From NCBI RefSeq assembly GCF_902459465.1, contig NC_047068.1, forward strand, positions 20,421,195 to 20,485,194: a DNA stretch of 64,000 nt, read 5' to 3'. The DNA is from Asterias rubens (Eukaryota > Echinodermata > Asteroidea > Forcipulatida > Asteriidae). Shown one piece after another: positions 39,437 through 51,920 of the stretch. Below the pieces are notes generated by a model that did no database searches, was not told the origin of the DNA, and was given only the letters and a program-made list of their open reading frames with translations. The translations under genes were made by a program, and so were the position numbers. How positions within the stretch are numbered: position 1 is the first letter of the stretch; the number at the start of each line of letters is the position of its first letter.

Positions 39437-39978
39437 GCTGCACAACTATAGCTTTCAAGCTTTGAGATGGCACAGAATCAGGGTTCAGTTTGAGAGTAGA
39501 AAAAACCCACATGACTTCCAAGTTTTAGTTTTAAGAGCTCCAAAACATGTGCTGTGAAAAACATGAGCAGAAACCACAACATAAACCAATTGCTCGTTGT
39601 TAAAACTTTATAGTCAAGTTTTGTGAGACTGGAGAAAATTTTTTGAGAAGATGTAGGCCCTACACAACAACAGCTTTAAAGAGAGTTGAGACATCAATAA
39701 TTCGTCTGAAAAATATTAGACCTGCAAGTTTGCGAGGGGCTGAAAAACACTTTTAGTGGACATCACAACATTGGCTCAGAAATTTTTTTAATGTTGGTAA
39801 TAGTTAAGCAAGTTTGGAAACTTTGGCAGACATCCCAACAGAGGCTCATGACTAAATTTTCGATGGAATATCATTAGGTGACAAGTTGTGTGGGACTGGA
39901 GAAAAGATCTTTAGAAAACTTAAGCTTTCAATAGTTGAGACAGCGCAGATTCTAAACAAAGGGGGTTTAGTATGAGAG

Positions 39979-40366
39979 TTAAAGACAGTGAACACTATTG
40001 GTAAATGTCAAAGACCAGTCTTCTCACTTAGTGTATCTCATCATATGCATAAAATAACAAACCTGTAAAAATTTGAGCTCAATCGGTTGTAGAAATTGCT
40101 AGATAATAATGAAAGAGGAAAAAAACCTTGTCACACGAAGTTGTGTGCTTTCTGATTCTTGATTTCGAGACCTCAAGTTCTAAACTCGAGGTCTCGAATC
40201 AAATTCGTGGAAAATTACTTCTTTCTCGAAAACTACGTCACTTCAGAGGGAGCCGTTTCTCACAATGTTTTATACTATCAACCTCTCTCCATTACTCGTA
40301 ATCAAGAAAGGTTTTATGATGATAATTATTTTGAGTAATAACCAATAGTGTCCACTGCCTTTAAAA
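39979..40366 (-). mobile_element. TTAA-MITE family 1, full copy
   Basis: TTAAAGACAGTGAACACTAT to GTGTCCACTGCCTTTAAA, TTAA at both edges. The central arms CGAGACCTCAAGTTCTAAAC / CTCGAGGTCTCG are nearly perfect. Confidence 0.9.
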
Positions 40367-40369
40367 AAC

Positions 40370-41628
40370 ATTTAGACCTGCAAGTTTATAGGGGACTGGA
40401 CAAAAAGTGTGTTTGAGAAACGTATACATTGGTAATAAGCATTAGATTGGCAAGTCTTGTAGGACTGAAAACATATTTTGAGAAAATTAATGCAATGCAC
40501 ACTGTTAGAAAATTGAGATGTCGCAGAATCCACTGGGGTTTAGTTCTAATGGGATTCAACAAATTTTAAATTTCAAGTTTAAGGTACTCAAAAACTTATT
40601 CTTCGTAGATTTTAGCAGCCAACCCAATGGTGGCAAGTTTTCAAGGACTGTAACTGCATGTGGTTGGGGCAACTAAGAGACGTCATCATCTGGAGCAATT
40701 TAAGAATTTTAAATCATTGCCCGGGGTTTCAACACTAAGAAGAATTCACAGTTTCAAAATACCTTAGAAAGGAAGGAGTGATGCAAAGTTGTCCCAAATA
40801 TGACAATCCAAGTTGAGCTTGATAAAAACATCTTCTCATGAAGGAAGCTTTTGTCCATGATAGATACTGCTCTTCAGTCAGTGCCTAACCTGCAAACAAA
40901 ATAACATACACAGTCAGAAACATTTTATCAAATGCAATCATGCTTATATGGACAATTTCAGCAACAGTACAACATGGACTCGTTTACTATTTGAGAGTTT
41001 GAATATTATTAGAGCCCAAAACATTCAGTGACGGGACAACATGAGCCTCAAGGAAAACCAAAACAGTACAGCATTTTAGAAACTTCACAACATCAAGTTT
41101 CGTGAGTTAAGACAGCACAAGTTCAAAACAAAAACCTGGGGTTAAACAAAATTATTTTGTTTTTTAGACAGAAAAAAGGTGTGTTTGAGAAACTTATATG
41201 CTGGTAATAGGTAAAAGGTTGGCAAGTTTTGCTGGACTGGAAAACATGTTCTGAGAAAATTGCTGCACTGCACAACATTAGAGAATTGAGAAGTCGTAGA
41301 ATCCACTTGGGTTTAGTTCAAATGGGATTCAACAAATTTTAAACTTCAAGGTTTTAAGGTACTCAAAAACTTACGCTTTTATTACAAATAGTTTGTATAC
41401 ACGCCAAGTCTCACATTGACCGTCATTATTCAACTCTACTAAGTCGCTTCTCAATTATGCACAGTGCACAGTAATGCACGATTGTTATAGGGCGTGAGGG
41501 CAGAAACCCAGTGTGTGCCAGTGAAGGTTTACGAGTGCTGGAGTCAGCGCTTTTTCAATATTGTACATGTACATGCCGTGGACACTCGCCACATTCGATC
41601 AAAATATTAGCCAGGTTTTTATCGGCAT
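40370..41628. repeat. Degenerate local repeats around the first block of the candidate transcript
   Basis: Phrases such as GGCAAGTTTTGTAGGACTGG, TTTGAGAAA and GGGTTTAGTTCTAATGGGAT recur at 39640-40720 and again at 41060-41360, indicating an old duplication of about 700-900 bp around the exon at 40763-40889. No other coding signal was seen. Confidence 0.5.
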
Positions 41629-42019
41629 TTAAAGGCAGTGGACACTATTGGTAATTACTCAAAATAATTATCATCATAAAACCTTAATTAGTGACGAGTA
41701 ATGGAGAGAGGTTGGTGTAATCAAACATTGTGAGAAACGGCTTCCTCTGAAGTGACATAGTTTTCGTGAAAAAAAGTATTTTTTCCACGAATTTGATTTC
41801 GAGACCTCAAGTTTAGAACTTGAGGTTTGGAAATCAAGCATCTGAACGCACACAACTTCGTGTGACAAGGGTGTTTTTTTTACTTCATTATTATCTCGCA
41901 ACTTCGACGACCGATTGAGCCCAAATTTTCACAGGTTTGTTATTTTATGCATATGTTGCGATACACCAAGTGTGAAGACTTGCCTTTGACAATTACCAAT
42001 AGTGTCCTCTGCCTCTAAA
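41629..42019 (+). mobile_element. TTAA-MITE family 1, full copy abutting the piggyBac element
   Basis: TTAAAGGCAGTGGACACTAT to GTGTCCTCTGCCTCTAAA. Immediately followed by the CCCTAACCC end of the piggyBac region. Confidence 0.9.
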
Positions 42020-45000
42020 GCCCTAACCCCCAAAAGGTTTTTACTAGAATCAATCCCTAACCCAACACATTCCAACAGCTTTTACCACTATGTACTGGGA
42101 ACTGTACCCAATCAAACAAAATGAAACAGTCTGCTCAAAGGGGAAAATACACAACCTAACAAACTCCAACAGGCCTTCTTTGTTTGATTTTGTTGGAGTG
42201 TGTACACATGGTGTGTGTACAAAAAGATCAGTGAAATCACAGAGTACCTAATACAACATAATCAAACAATTATGTATGTACACTGTACACTATTTTTTTT
42301 AAATTTTGTTAGGGCTCAGTTCATTTGAAGCTCAACTTGGGTTTCGCACTGTTAGCTTCATAGATCATCATTGTCCTTTTTGTTGTTTTTTGTTTATTTT
42401 TCTGTTTATTTTTTCATCCTTCCTTTTTTTTTTCTTTTCTTTTTTCTTTTTTTTGGTTGGGAGGGGCGGTCAGTGGCTGCCTTGTTGGTGGTGCATGTAG
42501 ATCTAGTCGGTGGTGCTTGTGGTGGAGTCTGCCTCTCTTTCTTTGATGGAATGGAATTCTATGAAGCATCTTCCTGGACATAGGTTGACTCCACACACAT
42601 TGCAACCTCGGCGTGTTGACTTGGGATGTCCCGACTTAGTGAGGCGTTTCTTCAGCCGACACCACCTACACCATCTTGCATTCCGACCTGGCATCTTCAC
42701 GGAGACGTGGCCTGCACTGTTGCTCCCAGGGACAGGACAAGTTGGAGGTTGTTTTGGCACATCTCCTGTTGCGTACCCATCGATAAGCTCAGAGACTACT
42801 GCAAGCACGAACTTGGAGTGTGTTAGTACACGGCCATCACTCTGGTCGTCATCAGTGCCACTGGTACTGGCACTTGAGCCGTCGTTGGCTGCTGGTGTTT
42901 ACCCTGGCAACATCCAGCAGGAAGTATAGGATGCTGTGCCACCAAAGTTGTGATTTCCGTGAACAAGTGTGGTACGATCTGAGTTGGTCACCCTTGTCGA
43001 CGCCTCCCATGTTCTTAGTGTAGTCAACCGCTTGGGGTGGGGCAGGAATACACCTTTTCTTAAGTCGTCCATCTGCGTTGGCCACTTTGCGCACCACCGT
43101 GCCTGTGTTTGGATCCCTCCAACCTTGGTGTGCAGATGACAGGAGCATCATGACTTTGCTGTCTTTCCAAAGGCATGATGTCAGTTGGCCGTTCTGGCGG
43201 GTATAAAAGGTTCCCCTTTCGCAGGTGTTCAAGTGCTTGACCTTTTTGTGATTTGGATTACTCTGTGATGTTGTGAAGTCCTTTGGTAGCCCTTTACTAT
43301 TACTCTTGACAGCACCAGTCAGATAGGTACGCTTAGCGAGGAGGGTACGAGCCAGGGAAACTGAGGTGTAGAGCCGGTCTGTGAAAATGTGATGGTAAAG
43401 GTTGAGTTGATGCTTTGCTGTCGCCATCACAATGTTTACCATCTTTGTAGGGGTTCCTCCGTGGGGATGAATAGTGAAGTTGATGAAGAATCCCGTGGCT
43501 GCCTCAGCGAGAACATAGATCTTAAATCCAGTGCGAATGGGCTTGAAGGGCATAAAAAACTTCCTTACACTGGCTTTAAAACCTCGGTATTTCACCATGG
43601 CCTCGTCGAGACTCAGCTCCCGGTGTGGTTTGTAGTTTCTGAGACATTTTCGGCGCACCTTGTCCCATGCAGGCAGGATTGGATGAAGTGGGGATTTCTT
43701 CTTGGCATGGTAGCGATGAACTTTGTCACGTATCAGATCTGGGTTTTTATCCGGGTCATTGCAGGAGATGTGATGACTCAGGGCATCAAATCGATGGCGC
43801 TTCATGCTCTGTGAAATTAGCTTGTTGCGCAGCCCAGGATGAGAAGACCAGTAGTCCTTGTAGTTGTTGATTTTTACCAGGCCCATCATCAGGTGGATCC
43901 CTACCCATGCTCTAATTTCTTGTAGTGATGTTGGTCGCTGCCTGCCTTTACGTAAGCTCTTGTTGGTCCAAGTGACGATCATGGTAAACAAAGCCAATGG
44001 AAAAAACTTCAAAAAATACTTAAGCAGCGACTCTTTCTTCGAAAATTTTGGGCCATGGGGTTTCTTCCCTCTAAACGATCTAATGCGGACGTCCTCAAGG
44101 CTTCTAGTCCAACCTGCCTCATCGGGGGCATAGTCATCTTGGTAGGCGGATGGCGGGTTGTCAGAGTCGGGTAGCGGAACTTGCTTAGTCTTCTTTTTTC
44201 GGGGGGTTTTGGTCTTGGGTGGTCGTGTGGATGGTCCAGTGTTATCTTCCTCGGCAGTCTCCTCCTCTTCTCCTCCCCCATCTCCCCTGGCAATTTCTCC
44301 CCTGTTCTCCTCCTCTCCTGTCTCCTCACTGCCTCCCGTCTCTATCTGTGAAGTTTCCCCCCTCTCTTCTCCTGTCTCTTCTCCTGTCTCCTCTCCAGTC
44401 TCCTCAACCTCCATGGCGTCTGCTTGCTCATCACAACAAGCTGGGGGCGATCCTGTTGCCTCTGCCACTGCTCTGTCTAGGAACTCCTCTTCCTCACTCT
44501 CAGAGGTTTCAGCAAGTGCGCGATATCTTCCTCTGGACATAGATATGCCACTCCTCTTTACACTATCCCGAATAGCTTGACGAAGCCCATCACATTCCTC
44601 CTTATAGAGTCGATCTAACTTTGCTTTTTCGGTCTCCCTTGGTCGACGAACCTTGATCTTGCCTTTTCCTTTCGCCTTGGCTTTCCCCTTTCCTCCTCCT
44701 TTCTTTCCCTTGACCACTCCTTCATCCTCACTCCGGCGCTGTCTCTCGGTTTTCTTCTTTCCCATCATGGACTCTAGAAACCCATCATCTTCCTCACTTC
44801 TCAAATTCTGCTGTAGCAATCTTGCTTCACAAGCTGTCATGTTGTTATCACTGTAGTCACTTGAAGACTGGGTGATGAAGCTAAGAAAACCCTCATATTT
44901 ATAGGAAATGGTGCCATTGTTATTGAAATTTTAATTCATAACTATTACATCACAGTACTTAGATTATGTAACATTTTATACAAATTTGTGAAATATGCTT

Positions 45001-45500
45001 TTTTAGATAACAATAACAAATAAAAAGTACAATTACTTTTTGAAACTACCTCAATTTCAATGGTAGAGTCCATCCACCTGCCTTATGCATTGTTTATTAC
45101 AAAGTAAACATTTCCAAGACCTATGGCAAGAAAAAAGGACAAGCACACATAAATCTTAACTACCACCAGTCACCCTGGTGACTTGTTTGCTACAAGCCAC
45201 ACACCATCCCCACACATACCCTCCCACACACCATCCCCACACATACCCTAATACTAATCACCTCAACCTTCCCCACTCAAACAAAATTACACATCAGTAG
45301 ACGTTTGAGGATAGAGCAATGCCAGACACTACATTTGACACATCCACCATACCCATTCAATCAAATCTCAACAGCACTGCTAGATGATACACAACCCCAC
45401 AGAATCAAACACCCAATCCTAACTGGGCCATACCTGATCTATCAAAGTTCAACACTTTAGCCCGTTTGATTTTGTAGGGTTAGGGATTGTTAGGGCAGTA
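42017..45500 (-). mobile_element. piggyBac-type DNA transposon (probable extent)
   Basis: The transposase region is flanked by similar inverted ends: GCCCTAACCCCC with AATCCCTAACCC at 42015-42070, and as complement GCCCTAACAATCCCTAACCC at 45465-45498. A TTAA duplication expected for this superfamily was not clear at either edge, so the boundaries are approximate. Confidence 0.55.
42503..44840 (-). pseudogene. piggyBac-like transposase with intact DDD and a frameshifted C-terminal zinc domain
   Basis: Cut-and-paste transposase. The main frame (44840 to 42852) gives 662 residues. Residues 1-230 are low-complexity acidic and basic. The DDE_Tnp_1_7 core spans about 240-645, with catalytic aspartates in LSLDEAMVKYRG (D412), FTDRLYTSVSLA (D488) and NMGGVDKGDQL (D615). 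It runs out after FLLDVARVN, near 42885-42900, into an out-of-frame tail. A different frame then carries the missing C-terminal cysteine-rich domain (WCRWC, GCNVCGVNLCPGRCFIEFH) down to 42503. That domain normally binds transposon ends, so this copy is probably inactive unless the shift is a sequencing error. Plus-strand open frames over the same region are shadows of its Glu/Lys-rich sequence. Confidence 0.9.
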
Positions 45501-46530
45501 TTCCTGAATTTAAAGTAATTAGAACATAGAGGAAAAGACACTTAGGTGGTGGCCAACTGAAGTTTTCAATATAGAGATTTTTAATTTGGTGTTGTTCTAT
45601 CGTTAAAAACTGCTTAATTATGGGTTTTCCAGCACGCTTGACACACATGGCACATACACACTGCAAGCCTTGACCACAACGCTCAAAAGTTTATGGAACG
45701 AACCATTGCTTAACAGGGATAGGTTGTAAGGTAAGAATAAACATGTGGACTGAAAAGAGTGCTAAATATAAGACTGTCACGTACAACACCCCAGCCTCTT
45801 AATTTGATTTAAATATTTTTAATAAAACAATGATAATAATAATAATGAAGCGGATTGATGCACGCATGTCCACCCCCTCCGGAATAATACTTCAAATCAA
45901 ACGCACCCACAAGCAGAGTGGAGCAGGTCCATTTTGCATACGCCAAATGCAAAGGCCATGCAAGTTGCAGAGTCAACATAACTGCATATATGGTACCTGT
46001 ACTTAAACTTCGGTTAGCAGGTGTACATGTATTAGTTTAACGACATCAGTAAACAAAGCTGGCACCATCTTCCTTGTGATCTGAAGTACCTGATTTGGCA
46101 AAAACTCACTGGTGCTCGCGAAGAACATGACGGTTGTTTATACACAACGCATCGGTAGGGATAAAGCAAGCATGCTTGCGCGCTCTCATTACTTACATCG
46201 TAGCACAGGTCACGAAATGACATGAACTTGAAATTTAATTACAGCGAGTGGATTCTTTTAAGATATGAACATCAAAATACCGCGAAATGTTTGACTATTC
46301 ATGCCTTCAATAGAATATGAAGTAGCAAAAATTTTAAAATGTACAACTACTTCGCCAACTGCCTGTAAAGTTTGACCCCGTTGTGCGCAACAGTTGCAGG
46401 TCGGGTGTGATCGATGGCAACGCGCTATGCGTGAATGAGACTGCACTATTTGTAATGTTTAAACTTTAGCAGCCAACACAATGTTGGTAAGTTTTCAAGG
46501 ACTGCAATACATGTGCTTCAAGCAAATTTA
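44841..46530. other. piggyBac upstream flank and intergenic DNA
   Basis: Up to 45500 this is probably the transposon 5' end and includes a short direct repeat, CACACACCATCCCCACACAT, at 45190-45245. Beyond 45500 nothing was recognised apart from short AATA repeats near 45835. Confidence 0.4.
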
Positions 46531-46532
46531 AA

Positions 46533-46680
46533 GGAGCACGTTGCCTTGGATCGGACGAGTTGGTCTATAAATAAAAAGCATTTGTAACCGTTTTTTATAA
46601 AATGCATGGTTGGAAAGATGTTTTCAAATTGTTACATAAATGTTTACCAACCATTGTTTGCAAAAATAATTTGGAAAAGT
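46533..46680. mobile_element. Half copy of the loop MITE (see 3862-4078)
   Basis: CACGTTGCCTTGGATCGGAC and TTATAAAATGCATGGTTGGAAAG match one arm of the element in the hairpin loop; the other end is missing. Confidence 0.65.
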
Positions 46681-46804
46681 TTCCGCATGGCGCCACCACT
46701 TTTTCATTCGATATGAAATAATATAGTATCTAATTTACCTCATTGATATATCCATTTTTGTAAAAATAAGTGAAAAAGTGGTGGCGCCATACGGAAAGTT
46801 ATCC
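46676..46804. mobile_element. Palindromic GGCGCCACCAC MITE, complete copy
   Basis: TTTCCGCATGGCGCCACCAC and GTGGTGGCGCCATACGGAAA form the ends. Full length is about 129 bp, mostly self-complementary; same family as 30865-31095. Confidence 0.85.
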
Positions 46805-47315
46805 AATAATTTTGAGTCTGAGAAAGAAAAAGAAAACAGTACAGTCACTGTCACTATCATTGCTGTATCAGCACTGCAAGCTGTACGTTGGTCACTTACT
46901 GGTGTGGCCATACACCATTTATATTATTATTATGGCCTATGTCACAATGTGCTAAGTTGTTTACAAACATAACATGACAAATACAATTCATTGGTAGTTA
47001 GGCATATTTTCATTTATTTTGACTTCATTAAATGGCATTTTAAGTTTGCCCATTTGTTGTTGTAATCTCTTGTTGGTTTGTTGTTGCTGAGCATTTTGGG
47101 AGTATTTATTTATAAAGTTAACCCCACTATCGCGTAGAGGATAAAGTGCTGAAAGTTCTTGTCAGGTTCGTCATCGAGACCATCACAAACAATGTATGCG
47201 TCCACCCCTCAGTGCTTTTCAAATGTTGCGCCCTCCTTGTTTAAAACCTCAAAATTTACCAACAATACTCTAAACATTAACTTAACTTTCCACAAAGATA
47301 ACATGATCAACTTAC

Positions 47316-47413
47316 CAGTATCAGTTTTGCCATAATTCTAGCCACAAAACTGTCCGCCAAAAGTAGAAAAAACGTCTGAACAGAAGTCGGTTGAAACGGT
47401 CTTCGTCATCCAT
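47316..47413 (-). other. Possible first exon (minus strand), weak
   Basis: An ATG at 47413 opens a 30-codon frame (MDDEDRFNRLLFRRFFYFWR) ending 5 bases before a consensus donor, CTG|gtaagt, at 47315. A second ATG just before the donor starts MAKLIL. The context is CpG-rich. It could be the 5' exon of the candidate transcript at 35.6-40.9 kb, with the piggyBac element in its first intron. Confidence 0.3.
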
Positions 47414-48887
47414 TTTTCTTGTAGTAAAATGGCGACCACCTGGTGCCTTTCGGTGTTTCAGGGTGCACTAGTGTATGTAGCGCGACGTCAGGGCGCTGCT
47501 TCAGCAGTGGATATGGCTATGACTTAGGCCGTGTCCGAAACGGCGACTTCGGCTACAGCTACGGCTAGATCGCGCGCGTCTGCCTATTCTTCAACACTGC
47601 GTCAGCGTTTTCACGAAGTAGCACTCTACGTGCTTAAGGATTTTTTTACACATTTTAATTTTTTTCACATTTCTGTTGATAATGCACGAAGACCTACAAT
47701 TCCATAATGTTTCGAAGCTCAGACAGCTTTACTTTTTTAATTAAGCTAATTAGTGTTTTCAATTTTTGCACAAACGTGGCATTTGTTGTTTTCACGAAGT
47801 AGCACCCGAACCTCTGTTTACCGTTGTATGCATGGCACGCACTCGAGTCAAAGTTTGGTAAAAACGTTTTCACGAAGTAGCACGCAAGTTGTGTGAGCGC
47901 GCGCGCGCTGACCTAGTTTCAAAAATCAATACAAAATGCTGTGTTGTAGCATAGGCGATAGACTTGTGGACAAGTCGTTAAATCGGCCCCACGCGTGAGA
48001 TAGTGCTCCCCCGACAACACTGCTCTCGCGCGAACTCACTGCTCTCGCGCGAACTGATGGCTCCCCGATTTTGACTCCTCATTAACGACTTGTACAAGTT
48101 GTCAGCGGTACGTATTCATGTATTCAAGTACGACCGCGGTATACCTTCACTGTTGCCGCGGAGACAATCGTGCAGACGAGTCCATTTTTATAAGAGGGTA
48201 GTAATAGTTTCTAATACTGTAAAGCTTGAACCGGAGGGCATCTGTGAATCTTTTTTATTTTGATTTAACTGCTTTATTAGTTGATTAGGGCCTAACTTTA
48301 TAAAGTCATCTTCAAATGCATTACTATTTATCTGTTTAATATCCGTGAGCTGCCTCATGCAAATAAATAATGCCCACGGTCAATGGTAATGGTCCAATGC
48401 AATCCTTTAACCCGATGTGTTCTGCTCGGACTGTGTACACTGGACAAGTTGCAACATAAAAATATAGTTTGTATTAATACTACCAGTCCCAAAATTCATT
48501 ATTTGTTTACTGACAAATGTTTTTTTATTTTAAGTTTTCATCTAAAAAGTGATTTTGAAAACCATGGTCGACATGTGGAAGTTTGATATGTGAGTCTTGT
48601 GGACAAGTTTCATAGGGCAGTCGTGTGCGGATCGCAGGGATTCCGGAAAATTTCAGTAACTCTTTTCAGATGTCGATGTATTTTAAAGGTATTATAGCTA
48701 ATCATCGACATACACTCTACTTGCCCAAGATATTGCAAGACAAGGTTTCATATAGCAGCTGTACTTTTGTTTTGTTTTAAGCAACTGTAACCACGAAAAA
48801 TACTTCTCACTTCCAAGCAATCATAACAATTAATATAAGGCTCAAATAGGGTAAAGACACCGTGAAATGCAAAAAAGGAACAGTGAC

Positions 48888-49490
48888 TCAAATTGTAGTT
48901 TGCCTCAAACAAAAAACAAGAAACAAATTTATTGATAAATCGATCAACAAATGCAAACCAGTGGTTGAAATAAATAAATTAAATTGAGCAATAAACAATG
49001 AAAATACCTTCAGACTAATGGATATTGATGGTAGAAACTGTAAATAAAGAAAATGTGGAGTGTTTCCCTTGCACCTCCAGGTTGCTATATAAACATAATG
49101 AGTAGTTGACTTTTGCAAAACCTGTTCATTACAAAACACTTTAAACAATTTACAAACTAGGCGAGTGCTAGAAGGGTTACAGCTCGATGGCCGAAGGTTC
49201 AATAGTCTGAATGTTCGATAGTCCAAATTGACAATAAGGTCCGATAGTCCGAATTGACCATAAGGTCCGATAGTCCGAATTGACAATAAGGTTTGATCGA
49301 CGATTCAGACTATCGGACCTTATTTGGACCAGTGAACCTTCAGATCAATGAACCTTCGGACTATCGTATCAAATGTACGGTTTAATGAAACCTACTTCAT
49401 TTTGGGACTAATGAACCCCCTGTTATGGGAAATTTGTGCGTTCGGACAATCGAACCTTCGGACTAACGGACCTTCGGGTGGACACCGCTA
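48888..49490. repeat. Region of short GTCCGATAGTCCGAATTG repeats
   Basis: GGTCCGATAGTCCGAATTGA is repeated with spacing of about 28 bp near 49215-49285, followed by inverted versions (GACTATCGGACCTTA) to 49330 and CGGACTATCGAACCTTCGG-like variants to 49480. The minus-strand open frame over it is repetitive. Lies inside the inner nested element. Confidence 0.65.
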
Positions 49491-49899
49491 GAAGACCGTA
49501 CAGAAATGTAAACGGTGGTGGATATGGGAAAACTAACTTGAATGAACATTTTAAATGGGTCTTCTACCTATGTTGCACAACCGCCTAGCCTTTATACATT
49601 ATCAAACCCTCTCAGTCTGTGCTTTGGATATTTAAGTATTTGGATTGGAAAGAATAAATTTTAACTAAAATGAGCAAAATAATTGTTGGTAATTGCACAG
49701 TATAAATGTCATTCTTACATTTGGAACTATTCAGAATGCACCATCCACATCAGTCAAGAACTTTGGTGCATATTTTGATTGAATTGTCTATGACTGATCA
49801 AATAGACCTGCTTTCGTTTACACCAAACTCTTTCCAACTTGTGTTAATCTTACGACTTGAGTTGAGTCCCAGCCTTGCAACGTAACATGCAAACCCTAA

Positions 49900-50440
49900 G
49901 ATTAACGTTTCGTGAAAACGGCTCCAGCTTTGCAAGTCTGTTCGATTTCATGTGTCACAGATTAGGAAGTATGTATCTGACGATTCATAACATCATGTGA
50001 TTCGCAGCCATGTTCTTTCTCGGTTAGATTGTTGTAATGGGCTGCTTACAGAAAACCCACATGCATATTTTAAAAGAGACTTCACAGTTTGCAGAACTGG
50101 GCTGCTCGTGTTATATTTAGGTTAAATCGCCGTCGTGATGCCATGCTCCTTCTAAGATCGCTTCATTGGTTACCAATTAAACAGAGGATTGCAATTAAGA
50201 TTATTTTGTTTGTATGAACATTTCTTTATAAATCAGGCACCAGAGTAATTTAATGAGTGTCTAGAGTTGTATCAGTTTTTGCGTACACATCTTCACTCCA
50301 ATGCAGATCCATCTCGGCTAACTTTTCCCATGACTCGCAGTAAGGCAGGAGATCAAACTTTCACAGTTTTTACAGCAGCTTAGGGGTAGGGGTGGAACGA
50401 ACTTCCTTCTTAAACGAGGAGTGTTTCCCTTGCACTGTCA
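49900..50440 (+). pseudogene. Decayed non-LTR retrotransposon reverse transcriptase C-terminus (CR1/L2-like)
   Basis: Fragments in changing frames read SRLDCCNGLL (about 50020), then NWAARVIFRLNRRRDAMLLL and RSLHWLPIKQRIAIKIILF (about 50095-50215). These are the familiar end of CR1/L2-type reverse transcriptases (SRLDYCNxLL; LHWLPVxxRI). Stops and frame changes show it is long dead. It was carried in, or inserted into, the inner nested element. Confidence 0.75.
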
Positions 50441-50559
50441 GGCTGCCATGTGACCCTGTGGAGAAAAGAAAGAAACACACAATGTTGACCTGAACTTATG
50501 TTGATTGTGTAATACTATCCGTAGTATGATAGGCTAATACTTATTGCAAGCAAATAAGT

Positions 50560-50760
50560 TAACGTAAATGTCAGAAAATTGTGTTGTTAAAATCACACAT
50601 GAAGATACCATTTTTCACGTCAGGTACCTCTCTGTGCAGACGTCTTACGTGAGCATGAAATAAGCCCAAAGTGGTGACGTCACCTAACAACACAATGTTT
50701 TGACCTTCACGTTCACGTGTTTGCTGGCATAACATGCAGCTCATAAAACCTACCTAATAC
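50560..50760 (+). repeat. Dispersed repeat, copy 2 (see 140-300)
   Basis: GTCAGAAAATTGTG, TTTTTCACGTCAGG and ATAAGCCCAAAGTG occur in the same order as at the window start. Confidence 0.6.
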
Positions 50761-51920
50761 TTACGGGCTAAAGTGAGGTTCTAGGCAACACCATCACAAA
50801 TAAAGACTCTCATGTAATTTCAAATCTTATTTAAGTTTTAGTGTTTAAATTTTTTAAACATTTTGTTATTATGTTTTATTATTGTTTCTAAAAAAAACAA
50901 CAATTATGTTTAATTATAAAAACCAACAACAACAAAAACAGTGAATTTGGTACTTTTTGCATTGCTTGAGACTCTACTCTCTAGATACAAAAGTTCCAAC
51001 AACAATGCAAAACAAGTAACCTTGTGTAGAACTAGAACTTTAGAAGTAGGGGCTCAATTTTAATAACCTGTGTGTGTCGGTGCAACCGCCACTGACGACA
51101 GTGCTTTTTGTGGAACCGACCTCCATGGTGGAACCAGTGAGTTATATGAATAATAACACATGTTTTGTTCAGTTTTACTTCAAAACAAAACTTGTTCTTT
51201 TAAGTAAGAAGCCCCAAACCAAGTTACCGGTAACTCCATGGAGGTAGATTTTTGCAATATTATTTGTCAACGCAAATTTATTAGTAGTTTAATTAAGAAA
51301 CTTAACAGCAAGCTCACCTGTGTTGATTTCATGATGCCAACACAGTATGCACCAACCATCACCACTGCCTTGAGCAAGGCTACTGATTACATCGAATATT
51401 CGGCCGGTGCAAATCATTTGTTTACAAAAGTGTCATTGCCTTTCATCAATCAATACACGCTGTGTGCAGTGTGTGTGTGTTGGCATGATGCATATAAATG
51501 GCGGCTTCTTCTTCTTCTTCCTTGCGACCTGTCGTCGACGTGAGCAGATCTCTTGCATGTTGCATGCCTTGAGAAAACTGGCTACTTGACAGCTGCTTCT
51601 ATATCTTGTTCTTCAAGTTTATCAACCAAGTCAGACCAAGTTAAGACGAAGTTATTTATTTAATATGCACGTCAAAGTTCCCGATGAAAATCCGTACTCA
51701 AAAGTACAACCATACACACACGACGTCTAGATAGTGTGTAGACATACACGCTGACAGGTTTGTTGATCGTTCATTCATACATGTGACTTCCCGAACCCAT
51801 CCAATACAGGGTGTACTGTTTGATAGCATATACATGTTGAATATTCATTGATTTAACGACATCGACCAATCAGATGCGTCCGTACGATTTCGGCTGAAGT
51901 GCCCATAGGCTGTGCACAAA
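50761..51920. other. Interior of the inner nested element, no gene recognised
   Basis: AT-rich, with a plus-strand open frame (51238-51543, 101 codons, a run of leucines near its end) that has no recognised domain. It contains an ACGTCGACG-type palindrome near 51530. Nothing resembling a transposase. Confidence 0.35.

Larger units (their letters stand above)
35610..40889 (-). ncRNA. Candidate spliced transcript with short ORFs (non-coding or micropeptide gene)
   Basis: Four minus-strand blocks have good splice sites: 40763-40889 (tttgcag acceptor, gtattt donor), 38794-38884 (tttacag, gtaagt), 36834-37011 (tttcag, gtacgt) and a terminal block from 35773 downward (tttacag). Block one carries ATG at 40858 with MDKSFLHEKMFLSSSTWIVI; reading into block two it ends after about 49 residues (HETLIQSS). 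A second frame, open from within block two through block three into the terminal block, ends VILYRFF. If block two is skipped, the first frame continues as DYTSNQLSASTTWRAIITDD and stops at YLFVRC. No protein family was recognised, so non-coding is as likely as coding. MITEs and a piggyBac element sit between the blocks and the possible first exon at 47.3 kb. Confidence 0.35.

Noticed and set aside
42017-42070. Telomere-like CCCTAACCC repeats
   Set aside because: Only two or three motifs, repeated in inverse orientation at 45465-45498; better explained as transposon ends.
43389-44856. Plus-strand frames of 67-141 codons opposite the transposase
   Set aside because: Antisense shadows of the transposase gene and its Glu/Lys-rich region.
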